Source of the DNA: Silene conica
Taxonomy: Eukaryota > Streptophyta > Magnoliopsida > Caryophyllales > Caryophyllaceae
NCBI GenBank assembly: GCA_029255685.2
Contig: CM055313.2
Location: 69,790,641-69,854,640, forward strand
DNA: 64,000 nucleotides
Reading direction: 5' to 3'
Shown: positions 44,990-57,798 of the stretch, one piece after another
Numbering within the stretch: position 1 is the stretch's first letter
Layout: every line of letters begins with the position of its first letter
Translations under genes and position numbers: made by a program
Notes under the pieces: model-generated
What the model saw: only the letters and a program-made list of their open reading frames with translations
Databases searched by the model: none
What the model was told of the DNA's origin: nothing

Positions 44990-45345
44990 GATTGACGAAT
45001 TGATGATTGTGAATTGTTGTTTGCGAAATATGAACGAACAGCTATCTGAAATATGATTGCGAAATATGATTGCGAACGAAATATGATTGCGAAATATGAA
45101 CCAATTGAACGAATTGAACTAACTGTGAACGAATTATGACTGCGAATTGTGAACAAACTGTGAACTCTGATTGCGAATTCAGAACGAATTACAAAAAAAT
45201 TGTGAAAGAATTGCTGATTTGTGAACGAATTGCTGACGAATTGCTCATTTGGGAACGAATTGATGATTTGGGAATGAATTGATGATTTGGGAACGAATTG
45301 ATGATTTGAGAATGAGTTGAATTGAATTGAATTGAATTGAATTTG
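44990..45345. repeat. GAACGAATTGATGATTTG-type tandem repeats
   Basis: Irregular tandem repeats of GAACGAATTG, ATGATTTGGG and GCGAAATATGA lie near the CACTA right end and finish in (TTGAA)n at 45315-45340. No coding signal. Confidence 0.8.
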
Positions 45346-46096
45346 TTTTTGAAGAAGATGCGTGTTGTAGTTTCAGGAATTTGTTTTGAAGAAGGCGGGC
45401 GTAGTAGCAGCAGTTAACTTCAACACAAACACGTCCCTAGCTTGATATACGTCTATTATAATTAAAACCGTCACAAATTTCATACGGTGACGGTTTTTGC
45501 TAAAAAACCGTTGTTTTTTTTCACTACTTTTAATGTCGTTATTAATGTCGGTTATACTTAAAACCGTCACAAATGATTTATAGTGGCGGTTCTAACTTAC
45601 AACCGACACAAATAATTTATTTTATCGTGACGGTTCTTTATTAAAACCGTCACAATAGACTCCCTATAGCCTAAAAAAATCCTTCCCGCCAGTTTTTTTA
45701 GCCTTTTTATGTCGTTTCTATTAGAACCGTCACGATAGCTGCGACACGATAGGGGGTTTTTGTACTAGTGTACCCTATTATGTTGGAGAAGTGGGGTAAT
45801 ATGATTACACTCTCGAAATTTGGTCGATCTCGACGAAGGTATTCGAGCCACCGTATTGGTAATAAGTTCGGGCTAAGATAAGAATTAATGTAATTTTATC
45901 GACTGAGAATTCTAAAAGTAGAATCGATTAAAGGGTTAATCCACCGAATTACTATTAATGAGGGATGTATCAGCTACACCGTGCCCAAGTTAGTATATAT
46001 TTGGGTCTCGGAATCATTTACTTAATTGGGTACGAGATCATTAAGTAGATGCTTAACTTGTTTAAAATTTACAAGTTTAATTTATATAAACGATAA

Positions 46097-46960
46097 TTGT
46101 GTTTTAATTCCTTCGTTTCATTTGTAGTTCATTTTCAACACCAATCATCAATGGCTAATAACAATAAACCTCCCACAAACGTATCATGGCTTCAATCCTT
46201 TATGAATCGTTGCAAGCTTGGGAAGCAAGGCACCAATTTTAAGGACTGGGAAGCTCAATTACTAATAGCTGCGGAAGGTGACAATAATATTCGTTTCCTT
46301 ACCGAAGCCGCTCCTCCCGTTCCCACCACTCATTCCACGAATGCGACTCGTGAGGCCTATGAGGCCTATATGAAGGAGTCGAACATTCTTAAGTTTATAC
46401 TTATCTTCTCCATGGATCCAGATCTCCAATGGAGATTGATTGACTTTAGCACGACATATGAGGTTTATTCGAAGCTTAGGAAAGTGTTTTCTAAAACTCC
46501 TAGGATATTGCTTCATGAAGTAACTTCCGCCTTCTTTGACCCAAAAGTGGATAACGATCATATTATGAGTTCTTATGCGTTCAAGAGGGTTGAACCATAC
46601 GAAAACTTAAAAGTTCAAGGATCAGAAATTCCAGACTCTATCATAATAGATCGAATTCTTCGCTCCCTTGAGATGCTATCACAAGTTGAAAGGGAGATGG
46701 GACTTATTTGAAGTACCAAGAAGAACTTGCTAGAGGTTGAAAAAGGGTGCAAAGGAAAGTTTAAGAAGAATAGCTCAAAAGGGAATTTCAAAACAATGAC
46801 CATGAACACACCATTCAAAGGAAGGACTTTTTCGAAAGGTGCTTCCACATCATCTTCAAGGGTTGAAGATAAGTGCCATTATTGCGCACAGATTGGTCAT
46901 TGGAAGAGAGATTGCCCGATATACTTGGACGATGATAAGGCTAAATTCGTATCACCTTAA
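46097..46960 (+). pseudogene. Copia gag (UBN2-type) with zinc knuckle
   Basis: An open frame from about 46151 (MANNNKPPTNVSWLQSFMN) reads FKDWEAQLLIAAEGDN, KFILIFSMDPDLQWRLIDF and RKVFSKTPRILLHEVTSAFF, which is the helical gag domain of plant copia elements (gag_pre / UBN2). An in-frame TGA at 46709-46711 interrupts it, then LLEVEKGCKGKFKK follows and the zinc knuckle CHYCAQIGHWKRDCP (C-x2-C-x4-H-x4-C, about 46871-46920). Downstream pol is missing; the frame ends in TAA at the inserted solo-LTR-like sequence. Confidence 0.85.
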
Positions 46961-48463
46961 TCAAAGTAAAACTATCTCAATACTAACGGAATAGCTAGTG
47001 GTAAGACAGGTATCGAATCCACAGGGAGGCGGTAATAAACGGTTTGCTAAAGGTAATTAAGTCTAAAAGTAACAGTTTTATGGGGGTTTTGGTTTGTTTG
47101 TTTTGACTAAAAACTAAAAACAATTGAAATAAAGGATGTGTAACAGAGATATTAAAAGTCTAGGAATTCCGGGTCACCAAGTATATTTTATTGGGATTCT
47201 TAATTAATCACTAGTTCAATCGGATTATTCAAGGTCACAAGATTGGTCAATACTATTGTGTTCTTTAGGTTAAAAGCTAACATGCGGTCGCTATTATTAG
47301 AATCAACCTATTTGATTATCGCAGCCTATATCAATTCTAACCCGATCGGTGAAAGAACTAATTCGCTACACTAATTATCAATTCAGGCCTAAATCAATTA
47401 ATTAGAATAAGAACAATAATCAAACAACAATCCTTGTGATTTTACTAACAATCAATTAACATTCCCTTTCTAGTATACTTGGATCCCCTTCATCCTAGAT
47501 TAAGAATTTAGTTACACATATTGAGTCTAACAACAATAACGAAATCAAGATGGAAAACGATTGATAACATGATTAAGGAATACAAAACAATAATTGAAAT
47601 TTAATTAAAAGAAAGATTGAAGAATACCGTAAAGAAAGTGAGATCCGGAATTGCAATGCATAAATTAAAAGCTAGATCTAAACTAAAACTAGATTTTATT
47701 GAGCGAATTGTATGTAGAAGAAAGAAAAGTAACAAAACTAGGGTAAAAGAAAGAAAGAGGACTGAAATTAGGATAGGAAGAAGCATAAAAGACTCAAAGG
47801 GCACGACTCCTTATATAATAAAACATAAGGAATGACTTTGGAAGGTTTCCGGAAAGAAACCCGTCGCTGAAGGGTTCCTCGATCGAGGACAAGATGTACT
47901 CGATCGAGGGACCTATTGCCGTAGCTACGCATTCCTGAGAAAAGGTTCCTCGATCTAGGATGAGTTGTCCTCGATCGAGGGACCTCTCAGCGCGTAATTC
48001 CTGCTTTGCGCACTAAAGTTCAAACGTTCGCCATTTCTTCGTTACTTGTCAGAATCAAGTGATTTTTGCGGCGTTGGAAAGCTAGAAGGATAAGCTTTCA
48101 CCTCCAATTAGAATCGCTTGATTATCAATTTTATATCCTGAGATATGGCCCTTATAACTAGATACTAGTTATATGGAGTTGTTCTTTCGCTCGCCTAGCT
48201 TCAATTCTTATCCTTTATTCTTCCTTAGTTCTTGAATATCTTCTTGTACTTTGTCTTGTTGATTCCATGGAGCTATATATCACTCTTATGTTCCACAAAT
48301 GCATCCATTCTGCATTTAAACACAGAAATACAGAAGTATCGATATCTACTAAAAGTGACATATAAATACCAATTCTAATCACAGAACCGTAACAAAAGAT
48401 GCTAAGAGGAGGCATTAAAGTATATATAAATATGACTAATCAGACGACCTAAGAGCTGGAAAA
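46956..48463 (-). mobile_element. Probable solo LTR (gypsy-type), minus strand
   Basis: About 1.5 kb is inserted in the copia element between two copies of TATCAC (46950-46955 and 48464-48469), a possible TSD. On the minus strand it has palindromes CCTCGATCGAGG (47985-47878), then TTATTATATAAGG (TATA, about 47811-47820). Near the far end it has CTCCCTGTGGATTCGATACC, a phrase also found near the 3' end of the Ty3 LTR above (CTCCCTGTGGTTCGACCCC). No internal region or primer site is present. Clean TG/CA ends were not found, so the exact borders are uncertain. Confidence 0.5.
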
Positions 48464-51034
48464 GTTATCACTGTTGGTAATAATTCTCGTTTTAAATTCA
48501 TGTTATGATATTAACTTTTGTATATTGATACAAGTTGTTAATTCTTACACCTTTTTAATTGTTTTAAAGGGGCTCCTTCCAAATGCAAATGCAAGGAGAA
48601 GGAGAGCGAAGCTTGAAGCTTCTTCCATGGATAGCTAAGGTAGCATCCGAAGATTGAAGACATAAAGAGCTTGGCTCTAATTTTTCATTTTGATGTCTTC
48701 TTTCATTTTGCATTTTAATTTTAAGAACGTTGTATTTCTTGTATGACAAGGATTCAGTTATTTCAAGCAATGGTTGTAATTTGAATATTGGTGACTTGGT
48801 TTTCAACCCAAGTCATCTCTTTTGTTCTTAAATCAAATGTTGCTTTTAAATGCATTATATATAACATGAGTTAAAACGATCTTCAAAGATCGTTATAAAG
48901 TACCTTGAATAGTTCACCGTACGCTCGACATGATAGGATCACAAATTTGATTTGCTTAAAACGAGAATTACACCCTGTGAAATACATCAAACTCAAATAT
49001 GAGAACATTAGTTCATTATAAGATGATCACCTTAAATGAATGAGAGTACTAATGTCTCACTCCCTTGTGATCTTTTATCCAAAACATTATTGTTAACGGG
49101 CGAAAATGTTATCCTTCTTAAAATAACGGTTATTTTAAAGGATAGAGTGGGAGAAATTCTACGCCCGCAAACCAATGAGATAAATATAGGATTTTATAGA
49201 AGAGCCCTATAAGGAGTCCTTAAGAAGAACCCTAAGAGATTGGATAGAAGAAACTACGAGAGGACACAATAAAGAAAAAAAAACTACTACGCGAGGACAC
49301 AAAAGGAAATGTTCTATATGTCATTAGTTCCTAGAGAGGACAAAAGGAACCGCGTGTATTAACGGAAGGAAATTGTTTCCGTGATGTTAATGTTTCTGAT
49401 TTTATAAGGAGAAATCGTCTCTCGTCCTCTTGATAATACTAGTTCTTGTTCTAAAGGAACATAGAGGAGAAATCATGTCCTAATGTTTTCCAAGGAGATA
49501 AGGACGATTAATGAAATGTTCGTAATGAGTTGAGAAGATGTTTGAGTAGTGTTTAATGAAATGTTCATAATGAGTTGAGAGATGTTTGAGTAGTTGCCTA
49601 AACACTATGAAGATAGTGAGAGTTATTTAACTATAAAGATAGTGATACAAAATTTAGTGTGAGAAAAGTCATTAAGAAATTGAATCTACCATTAAGAGAG
49701 AATGGTGATTCTTTAAATGTAAAGAATAAAAGGTTTTCAATTATAGATGAGTAAATACGTTAAGAACATCATAGGATGATGGACAACCATAAGTGAGTTT
49801 ATTATATGATAATGAAACGTCATCTATTGATCTACAAGGTTGGATAAATTATTCATGTCGATGAATAATGAATCCTAGATATGAAAGTATTGATTCATAT
49901 GACCTTGATTAACATGCCAAGATGTTGAAACAAAACCGTATTTCGATATAAAGTTCTCGAGAAGAACTAGTGGATCGAATCTAGGTTAACTACAATATGA
50001 ATTCTAGTACAAAGTGACTGTGTTCGTTAGAACAACATGTCACGAGTTTAAAGAAAATAGTGGGAGCTTCCTTCAGGTAAGGAGACTCAAGTCTAGTATA
50101 AGGACTAGAAATGTACTTGAATAAGATCATATTATTCGAGATAATATGAGTCAGAAGGAAACCGAAATTTGTAAGTTTATAAGATGTGAATGGTGTATTC
50201 ACATAGAAAACCATTAATACAAGTTGATGTATGAACATCAAAGATTGTTTATGTGGAACAGTAATATCGTATTGACTGTTCGCACATAACGATCACTCTT
50301 ATCGTTTGAGTTATTATTAACTCATTTTGATATATACTTTGTCAAATCCAAATGGGTTGTAAGAGACAATTTTGAACCCCATAAGTGAACTGGATTAACT
50401 TAGTATGACCCCTAGTCGCTTGTATGAGGTGACGTCTCGAAGCGACTAGAGTGTGGGGCGACTGATGGCAAGTTTAAATGCCATACAGTCATATGGGATG
50501 ACTAGTCGATCACATAGGCAGACTGCGGAGACACTTTGTCGGGCAACCTGTGACCGCTTATAGAGTTCTGGAAATTTTATATTAGCCTTGTCGTGGTGAG
50601 AGCTACTATATTATTCACATGAGTCGATTCTTAGACTAGAGACTGTTCGCCCAAGGTGGCACAGTTTTCATATTGACTTTGATTTTTACTCTACGATCAT
50701 CCGTTAAAGGGGGTCAAATGGGCATCTTTTGGGTCATGATGGACTGTGTTAGTCAAAGGGAACAGTAGGATAGGAATTGTCCAGTCCCTCGTCAGGGTTA
50801 TCTTAAATCTCAGGGCCACTCGAGGAGAAGTTTAATTGAAAATGTATGGCCACGCTCGGAAAATATCTATGGTAGATGATTCCGGTCAAAGCAGTTAAAT
50901 CTCCAGATCGAGGAAACCGCTCAAGATATGATCAAATGCAAGTACGACCTGCAAGACACCTTGCATTGAGTAGGAGATGATGTAATATAACAAGAGAATC
51001 GGTGACGCACACTTGTCGAGGACAAGTGTGAGAT
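48464..51034 (+). other. Copia 3' non-coding region and polypurine tract
   Basis: 2.6 kb without recognisable pol. The first part (48464-50400) is AT-rich and featureless. The last 600 bp (50420-51034) is conserved with the second copia element in this window, for example CTCAGGGCCACTCGAGGAG at 50809. It ends with GACAAGTGTGAGAT, the polypurine tract adjoining the 3' LTR. Confidence 0.65.
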
Positions 51035-52306
51035 TGTTGGGAAATGTGTCCTCAACAATAGTGCGATCACGTCAATGATAATTATCATTGGCAAATCTTA
51101 TGATATGAATATGCAAGGGATGATCCGATATTATATATAGTCAACTGGCCAACATTAATCGGTAATGATTGGCTGACTAGAGTGTGACATTACTGTCGTA
51201 TGACGGTGGTGGTCAGTTGATCCCTTTAGGTTACACCTATAGGATAATCCCCTTAACACATATGTTGATCAATAGTACGCGATACGAATTGAATAAATTT
51301 CCTTAAAATCGAATATCGAGAAATCAGAGGTTAAATCTTAATATAAGATTTATATTTGAAATCGAAATGTGTCGATTGTCACATACTAATCGATATTTTT
51401 GAAATATCAAAATTAGAATATGAGTGATTTGTGGTTATTGCAAACGTTGTATATCGTATTGACGATTATTATAATAACCATATATTGGGACGGTCATTAC
51501 GAATTACTAAAATAATTTGTTAGATATGATTTATTTAATTTAGAAATACTATTTATATGATAAATATATTTTTAAATTAATACAATTAAATTATGTCACA
51601 TGCGATGTTACATTTTAACAATTGTACAAAATTATAATTGTAAAATGGAGTCCATTATTATACAACTAATTAGTGCACCGTGTGGTTTTTGTGTTATGGG
51701 CTGATTAAATTGCTTAATAGACCTTTAAAAATACAATGATGTTTATAGCCTTAACTTTACTTATTGGCTCTTATGCCTATGATTATGGGTAAGCCAAAAA
51801 TTGGCTCTAATCCTTCCCTAGGCCTTAACCCACACGGCACTACTACCCTCTCCCATCCTTTTCCTTTATATGTGTAAGACACAGATAATTTCATTCACTA
51901 ATTCAAAAATATACAAGTGATTTTAGTGTGAGAAAAATAAGAAAATCCTCATAATATTATTTGATAATATTATCAATATATTATAACAAATATTATAATA
52001 TCTCGGTTAGTTTCTAATGTGATTAGAACTCGTTTAAGGTAAAACCGATTGTTCATTCACCTAGTCTGTGTTTACATTCGGTGTTTAAGGGTAAGTCTTG
52101 GGTGTAATTTGAAGGAGGCAATCTACATTGGTTGTTTCGTGGAGGATCGTCCTTGGCATTATTGGACCATATGTAAGGACTCAATCCTTTAAATTTCCGT
52201 TTTCATATTTGCATGCATAAGATTATAAATAATTAAAGAGTTAATTTTATGTATAAATTAGTATGACTAATTTAGATGTTGGGATGGTTCGACCGAGAAT
52301 CTCACA
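51035..52306 (+). repeat. 3' LTR of the copia element
   Basis: 1272 bp, TGTTGGGAAATG to GAGAATCTCACA, co-linear with 37396-38683. Differences include lack of the 22-bp duplication and an expanded CCATTATTATACAACTAATTAG patch. It is followed by the TSD ACTCC. Confidence 0.9.
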
Positions 52307-52311
52307 ACTCC

Positions 52312-52829
52312 TCCCCGGTTAGTTTGAAAACCTCCACTAAGGCATACAAGCACCCCATAACGGAGTTTCCCAGAACTCGGTTCCATTACCCAAGTAGTTT
52401 TCAAACATCAGAGTCTAACCTTTACAACGAAGCAACTCGACCCCATTAAGAAGTCTTTCACTTATTCCAACTAAAACTAGTACTCACACTATATTTCTCC
52501 TGAAAACTGGGACTTCACTTCCCCAACTCATATAACAGACATCACTATTACCCTTATCACGTACACACGCCAACTCACGTTTAATCAACACATTTTGATC
52601 AACTTTCACATACACAAAGCACACCACAATAACCCTTCTATCATACTACCCTTTAGCGCAGTGATTGGCTTAAGTGTGTTGCCGCCGGAATTCTGAAGTG
52701 AGGACGCCTTCTCATTCAATATCGAACCAGGGGCTCCCAACGCACATACACCAAGTTCATTTAATTAGACTCCCTATTTTCATTAGATTCATTGGTTTCA
52801 GGTTCTAAAATCGTCGCTCTGATACTATT
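52312..52829 (-). other. Leader and primer site of the minus-strand Athila-like retroelement (copy 1)
   Basis: Next to the LTR at 52830 the minus strand reads AAATAGTATCAGAGCGACG (52829 down), a tRNA-Met-type primer site with one change from TGGTATCAGAGC. About 500 bp of non-coding leader follows, resuming at 37390 beyond the copia insertion. No gene. Confidence 0.6.
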
Positions 52830-54184
52830 TGTAACACCCCCGAATCCCAAGGAGCCTTGACTAGACCTTCCTTCGAACATAAAGGCGCTACCATCTCAAT
52901 CACCTGAGGAGTAAATATCAAATGGACCATTACAAAACTATTTAAGGTTCGATACATAAGTTACAACTTAACATGAAAAGGGAAATACAACTCTGTCTGA
53001 CACCATACTCTACATAGGACCTAAACCCTGCTCTTTCGTCGTCATGTCCCCAGCTAACACATAAACATCCATGCATCACATCCAAATACGTCACCTGAAA
53101 CATTACACTACTCACCATTTCCGTAAACAAATGGATCACTGCAGACACCACAGACAAACATACAAAAGCGTCAGTCTCAGTACATAGCAATTATAAGAGG
53201 ATACTACGATAAACATAATAATAAGGCATACTGTAACAAGCTCTGGCATACATTTCTCATCGTTCCTCATCCACAACCTTACTGTCGCAACATCACAATC
53301 GATTCACTGAGTTATCCTAGAACATATATCCCCACTTACCGCAGCAAGGGGTACCTAAATCTCTAATGTGCACATCCTCTCCGTGGCGGGTCCAACGGAG
53401 AGCGATGATAGGAGTGAGATCTGTTTCCCGCAACGGTCCCACACATTACCTTTCAATTTCCCTGACCGCCACGTGACCACACTATCGCCGGTACTAATCA
53501 CTTACAAACATATAACACAACAAAGCATCATCTCAACATAGACATCGCATAACTAACACAAGTACTGAACTGAGTAAGATCACCTACCTGACAAGCGTAT
53601 TCTCGATCCTTGCGTGTCTCCGACATGGTATGAACGACCCCTCCCTACTACAGATTTTACCCGTTAAAACACTTGCGATAAAACTGATGATAGGTTAACG
53701 TGACAGGGATGAGACGCTTACTGTTCTCGTTGTATAACTGGTAGGGATTAGGTCTTGCGTCGGTTAGCCCCACATGATAAGGTGGCAGGTAAACATGAAA
53801 GTCTAAGAAGGAGAGGGTGACAAGAGGAAATGAGTTCTTTCTGTTCTAGGGCTGCAGAAATGAGAAAGTGTTTATAAACTATTGGATTTTTATTTGGATC
53901 CCGACGCAAAGAGCGGACTGACACGAGGCACTCGGCCGAGTATAGTACACTCGGCCGAGTAGGGGCCGCTCGGTCGAGTACCATCCACTCGACTGAGTAT
54001 GTCTCGCTCGGTCGAGTCCTACCCACTCGACCGAGTATGCTTCACTCGGTCGAATATCATTCACTCGACCGTGTCCACTTAGTCAGCTTACTAGGTCTTT
54101 CCTTCTCGCCCCATAGATTGGTTTCTAAGTCCAAAGGTTATAGTACTTGGTCCAACTACTGGGTCTCTAAACCCGGGTATTACA
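52830..54184 (-). repeat. LTR A of the minus-strand retroelement
   Basis: 1355 bp; on the minus strand TGTAATACCCGGG to GGGGGTGTTACA. On that strand it carries ACTCGACCGAGT palindromes (54077-53929), TTTATAAAC (53879-53871), a transcribed pyrimidine-rich region, and then the primer site on its downstream side. On its upstream side (54185-54205) is a polypurine tract, AAAAGGGGGAAAGTT. It thus has the features of a 3' LTR for copy 2 and a 5' LTR for copy 1. Confidence 0.78.
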
Positions 54185-55867
54185 AACTTTCCCCCTTTTC
54201 CCCATCCTGGCGGTTAGTCTACGATGTTATCTCTACCTTTTCCTCATCCCCCACGGTTATCTGACTCGCTTGTCTACACGATATCATTCCCCACCCTCAT
54301 GGTCGGTTAAACGCGAGACATATGTTGTTCGGTCGTCTACCCGTTCTGACCCCTAATCTCACCCCCCTATCGGCGTCATTATATCGATAAAATATTTTGT
54401 CATTATTATCAGGTACCACGCCCACCTCGTACCGAATTAGCCTTTGCTAAAAGAAAATATGTCCGCTTGTTTACACAATTTCACTATGTACCTCAACATA
54501 ACTAGATTACTAGGAACGAATTTCGATAAACTTGACAAAACCACGATTAACTTACCCTCGACTTGGTACAACCACCACTATGATTGACTTACGCAACACA
54601 ACTGAGGTGCATAACTCGAAGAAAAGAAATCCATCTGACCTCGTCAATTATATATCCAACTATCCGCACCAGCAAGAAGGATCTATCACGCATAAGAAAT
54701 AAATCGTAGACACATGCATAAGAAATAAATCACAACCATACTATGTCTATATATATCGCATCTCATAGCCATGCGATTGTTTACCTCCCTTATTTAAGGA
54801 ACTTTGTCCCCGAAGTTCACCCAATAACACCCCTGTCAAACCCGTACGACCACATTCTATAGGTCCGTGGACATCAGGCTTACCACCCTCTCAGGTGAGG
54901 TATCTAGTCAAAATCTTAGTACTCGGTCGAGTACTATGTACTCGGTCGAGTACAGTCTTCTCGGTCAAGTATAGCATACTCGGCCGAGTACGGTACGTAC
55001 TCGGCGAGTCCTCCTCGGTAGTATCTGTTCATACAAGAGCAAAACTCATCCAACACTAATAGAACTAACATCGAGCCCTAAGGCCTTTACTACCCTTATT
55101 TTAACAAACCCGTACCACGCGGGTACGCCAACATTCACAACATAGTCTAATATACTAATAAGTCTAAAAGCTATAAGTCTATCACGGTCTCAAACAAAAC
55201 ATCTCCATCATTGCCATCATCCTGCATCCATCCTCTCGAGTAAGCCACTGCATCCGACGCACCAGTATCCCCTCCATAGCCGCCATAGCCAGACACCTCT
55301 CCGAGCTTCCATCTACCCTGGTCATCCAATTGGCTGCCGTAGTTGGCTCCCCATGGCTCTGCCATCCACCCATCAGGGTGCTGACAAAGCTCCGGCCACC
55401 TAGTACGATCCACTCCAAAGGCTCGGAAGATACCATCATCATTACCAGATCTGCTCCACCAAGCTGGATCTGTTGTCTACAGTCTCACCCCATGATGTAA
55501 CTGGTTAACCTCATGCGTGTCCCTCAAAACCAGGGTGGCCGACAGGAGTTCTCCTAACTCATAAGGCTGCATACCTGGGTCCTGTACTGTCGGGTATGGA
55601 GAGTACTAGGGAAACTAGGAAGGCTGCTGGGTCTGGTAAGGCTCAAAAGGCTGGGGCTCTCTGGGAACTCTGTCCTCTCCCTATCTGGGTCTACCTAGAA
55701 CGACCACCAGCATGATACGTCCCTCCGCTGCGTGCGGTCTATGGCAACTCTATCTGAGCCTCTATAAGGATGGTGTAGAATCTGGGTGGCAGATCTGGTC
55801 CCGAGGTGTCAGCATTGTCGTCCTCATGCTCAAGGGGTGGAAGGTACTCAGGGTTAAGGATCCTGCA
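54185..55867 (-). other. 3' region of the minus-strand retroelement, copy 2
   Basis: The piece 55171-55480 matches 28381-28640 of copy 1 (decayed C-terminal coding, for example RWPELCQHPDGWMAEPWG and LVDQGRWKLGEVSGYGGYG-like sequence). The rest, 54185-55140, is non-coding, with another palindrome group ACTCGGTCGAGTA at 54918-55018. It ends in the polypurine tract beside LTR A. Confidence 0.6.
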
Positions 55868-56390
55868 CTAGAAGTCGTCCCTCAAGCTGAACACCCATCC
55901 ACCATCAGCCAGTTTCTTGATCCATTTAACCCTCACTAGGCACTCCTCATCAATGGTCGCTACGGTTTCATGCAAAGCTCTCAAGTCTCCCTCGGGCTGG
56001 AAATCCACTAGCCTCTGAGCTAACCGGGTCACGATGGCACCACATCCAATGTGGAGGTTCTTGTTATGCGCCATATCCGCCAGACTAGCACATACTGTGG
56101 TTGGGGCACTGAATTGAATTACGCATGCTCCTGACGGCGGGGGTTGAGGTAGGATGCCAATAACAGAACCTCATGGGTATTCAACTTACTCACATCATCC
56201 CTAGGGTACAGCATGGAGGTCAAAATCCTGAGGAAGATACGGAGAGTAATGTGATGCACTTCATTAATCAGCATAGAACTCACATTATGGTGTTCCCGAC
56301 CCATGAAGAAGGAAAACACTCTCGGTGCCTCCAGCTCCTCACCTACTACATCCCTTAGGTAATCCTCATTATCATCCTTCAAACTCAAGT
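55868..56390 (-). pseudogene. Athila-type ORF1-like fragment (copy 2)
   Basis: The minus-strand frame from 56390 reads LEDDNEDYLRDVV-type sequence, EELEAPRVFSFFMGREHHNV and LRIFLRILTSMLYPRDDVS. After a 10-bp disturbance near 56115 it gives MAHNKNLHIGCGAIVTRLAQ, EECLVRVKWIKKLADGGWVF and LRDDF. It corresponds to 28990-29580 of copy 1 but lacks everything N-terminal. At 56391 the sequence switches directly to LTR B, so an internal deletion removed the leader and N-terminus. Unlike copy 1 it has no stop at NKNLHIGCG. Confidence 0.62.
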
Positions 56391-57798
56391 TGTAACACCC
56401 CGTAATTTCCAAGTCTTTATATATTATTAAAATCTTATTTTATTAATAATAATGATCCACAATAAACAAAATCCCCATCTAATTTTATCATTTTTGACAA
56501 CGATATTTAAAATGACCGTCTTAAACTAATATTCCTTAAACTTGTGAAACGCTACACTGTCCTTGTTATTAATTTTAAGATATTTTAAAGGCATATTTAA
56601 CTCTTGGTCTGACACCATATTTTAAAGTTACAACTTAACATGAAAAGGGAAATACAACTCTGTTTGACACCATACTCTACATAGGACCTAAACCCTACTC
56701 TTTCGTCGTCACGTCCCCAGCTAACACATAAACATTACACTGCTCACCATTTCTGTACACAAATGGATCACCGCAGACACCACAGACAAACATACAAAAG
56801 CGTCGGTCTCAGTACATAGCATTTATAAGAGGATACTACGATAAACATAATAATCAGGTATACTGTAACAAGCTCTGGCATACATTTCTCATCGTTCCTC
56901 ATCCACAACCTTACCGTCGCAACATCACAATCGATTCACTGAGTTATCCCAGAATATATCTCCCTACTTACCGCAGCAAGGGGTACCTAGATCTCTAATG
57001 TGCACGTCCTCTCCGTGGCGGGTCCCACCGAGAGCGATGATAGGAGTGAGATCCGTTTCCCGTAACGGTCTCACACATTACCTTTCAATTTCCCTCACGC
57101 GACCACACTATCGCCAGTACTAATCACTTACAAACTTATAACACAACGAAGCATCATCTCAACATAGACATCGCATAACTAACACAAGTACTGAACTGAG
57201 TAGGATCACCTACCTGACAAGCGTATTCCCGATCCTTGCGTGACTCCGACATGGTATGAACGACCCCTCCCTACTACAGATTTTACCCGTTAAAACACTT
57301 GCGATAAAACTGATAATAGGTTAACGTGACAGGGATGAGACGCTTATTGTTCTCGTTGTATAACTGGTAGGGATTAGGTCTTACATCGGTTAGCCCCACA
57401 TGATAAAGTGGCAGGTAAACATGAAAGCCTATGAAGGAGAGGGTGACAAGAGGAAATGAGTTCTTTCTTTTCTAGGGTTACAGAAATGAGAAAGTGTTTA
57501 TATACTATTGGGTTTTTATTTGGATCCCGACGCAAAAAGAACTGACTGACACGAGGCACTCGGCCGAGTAGGGCCCACTCGTCCGAGTACCATCCAATCG
57601 ACCGAGTAAGTCTCGCTCGGTCGAGTCCTACCCACTCGACCGAGTATGCTTCACTCGGTCGAGTATCATTCACTCGACCGAGTCCACTCAGTTAGCTTAC
57701 TTACTAAGGTCTTTCTTTCTCGCCCGACAGATTGGTTTCTAAGTCCGAAGGTTATAGTACTTGGTCCAACTACTGGGTCTCTAAACTCAGGTGTTACA
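56391..57798 (-). repeat. LTR B of the minus-strand retroelement, chimeric at its downstream end
   Basis: From TGTAACACCCCG at 56391 to GTGTTACA at 57798. The part 56622-57798 matches LTR A (52951-54184) closely, including ACTCGACCGAGT palindromes (57682-57557) and TATATAA near 57499. The part 56391-56621 does not match LTR A and is an unrelated AT-rich segment that nonetheless begins with the same TGTAACACCCC. Confidence 0.72.

Larger units (their letters stand above)
40761..45770. mobile_element. CACTA (En/Spm) transposon
   Basis: The ends are CACTAGTAGAATTATG on the left and, read inward from the right, CACTAGTACAAAAACC. The TSD TAC (40758-40760 and 45771-45773) is the 3-bp duplication expected of CACTA. 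Subterminal hairpin repeats built on the sequence ACGGTTTT/AAAACCGT are dense at both ends (40826-41400, 45455-45740). Inside are a ULP1-like protease fragment (41713-42282, minus), an unrecognised open frame (44047-44436) and a CAGAC-rich block. No TNP2 transposase is recognisable, so it is non-autonomous or decayed. The stretch 42283-43200 shows nothing I can name. Confidence 0.9.
37396..52306 (+). mobile_element. Ty1/copia LTR retrotransposon, pol-deleted, with nested CACTA and solo LTR
   Basis: LTRs are at 37396-38683 and 51035-52306, and the TSD ACTCC is at 37391-37395 and 52307-52311. The primer-binding site TGGTATCAGAGC (tRNA-Met type) follows the 5' LTR and a GACAAGTGTGAGAT tract precedes the 3' LTR. 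A gag remnant is at 46097-46960. Protease, integrase, RT and RNase H are gone. The LTRs differ at several dozen positions plus small indels, more than the Ty3 element's, so it is older. Removing the CACTA (5.0 kb) and the solo-LTR-like insert (1.5 kb) leaves about 8.4 kb. Confidence 0.9.
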
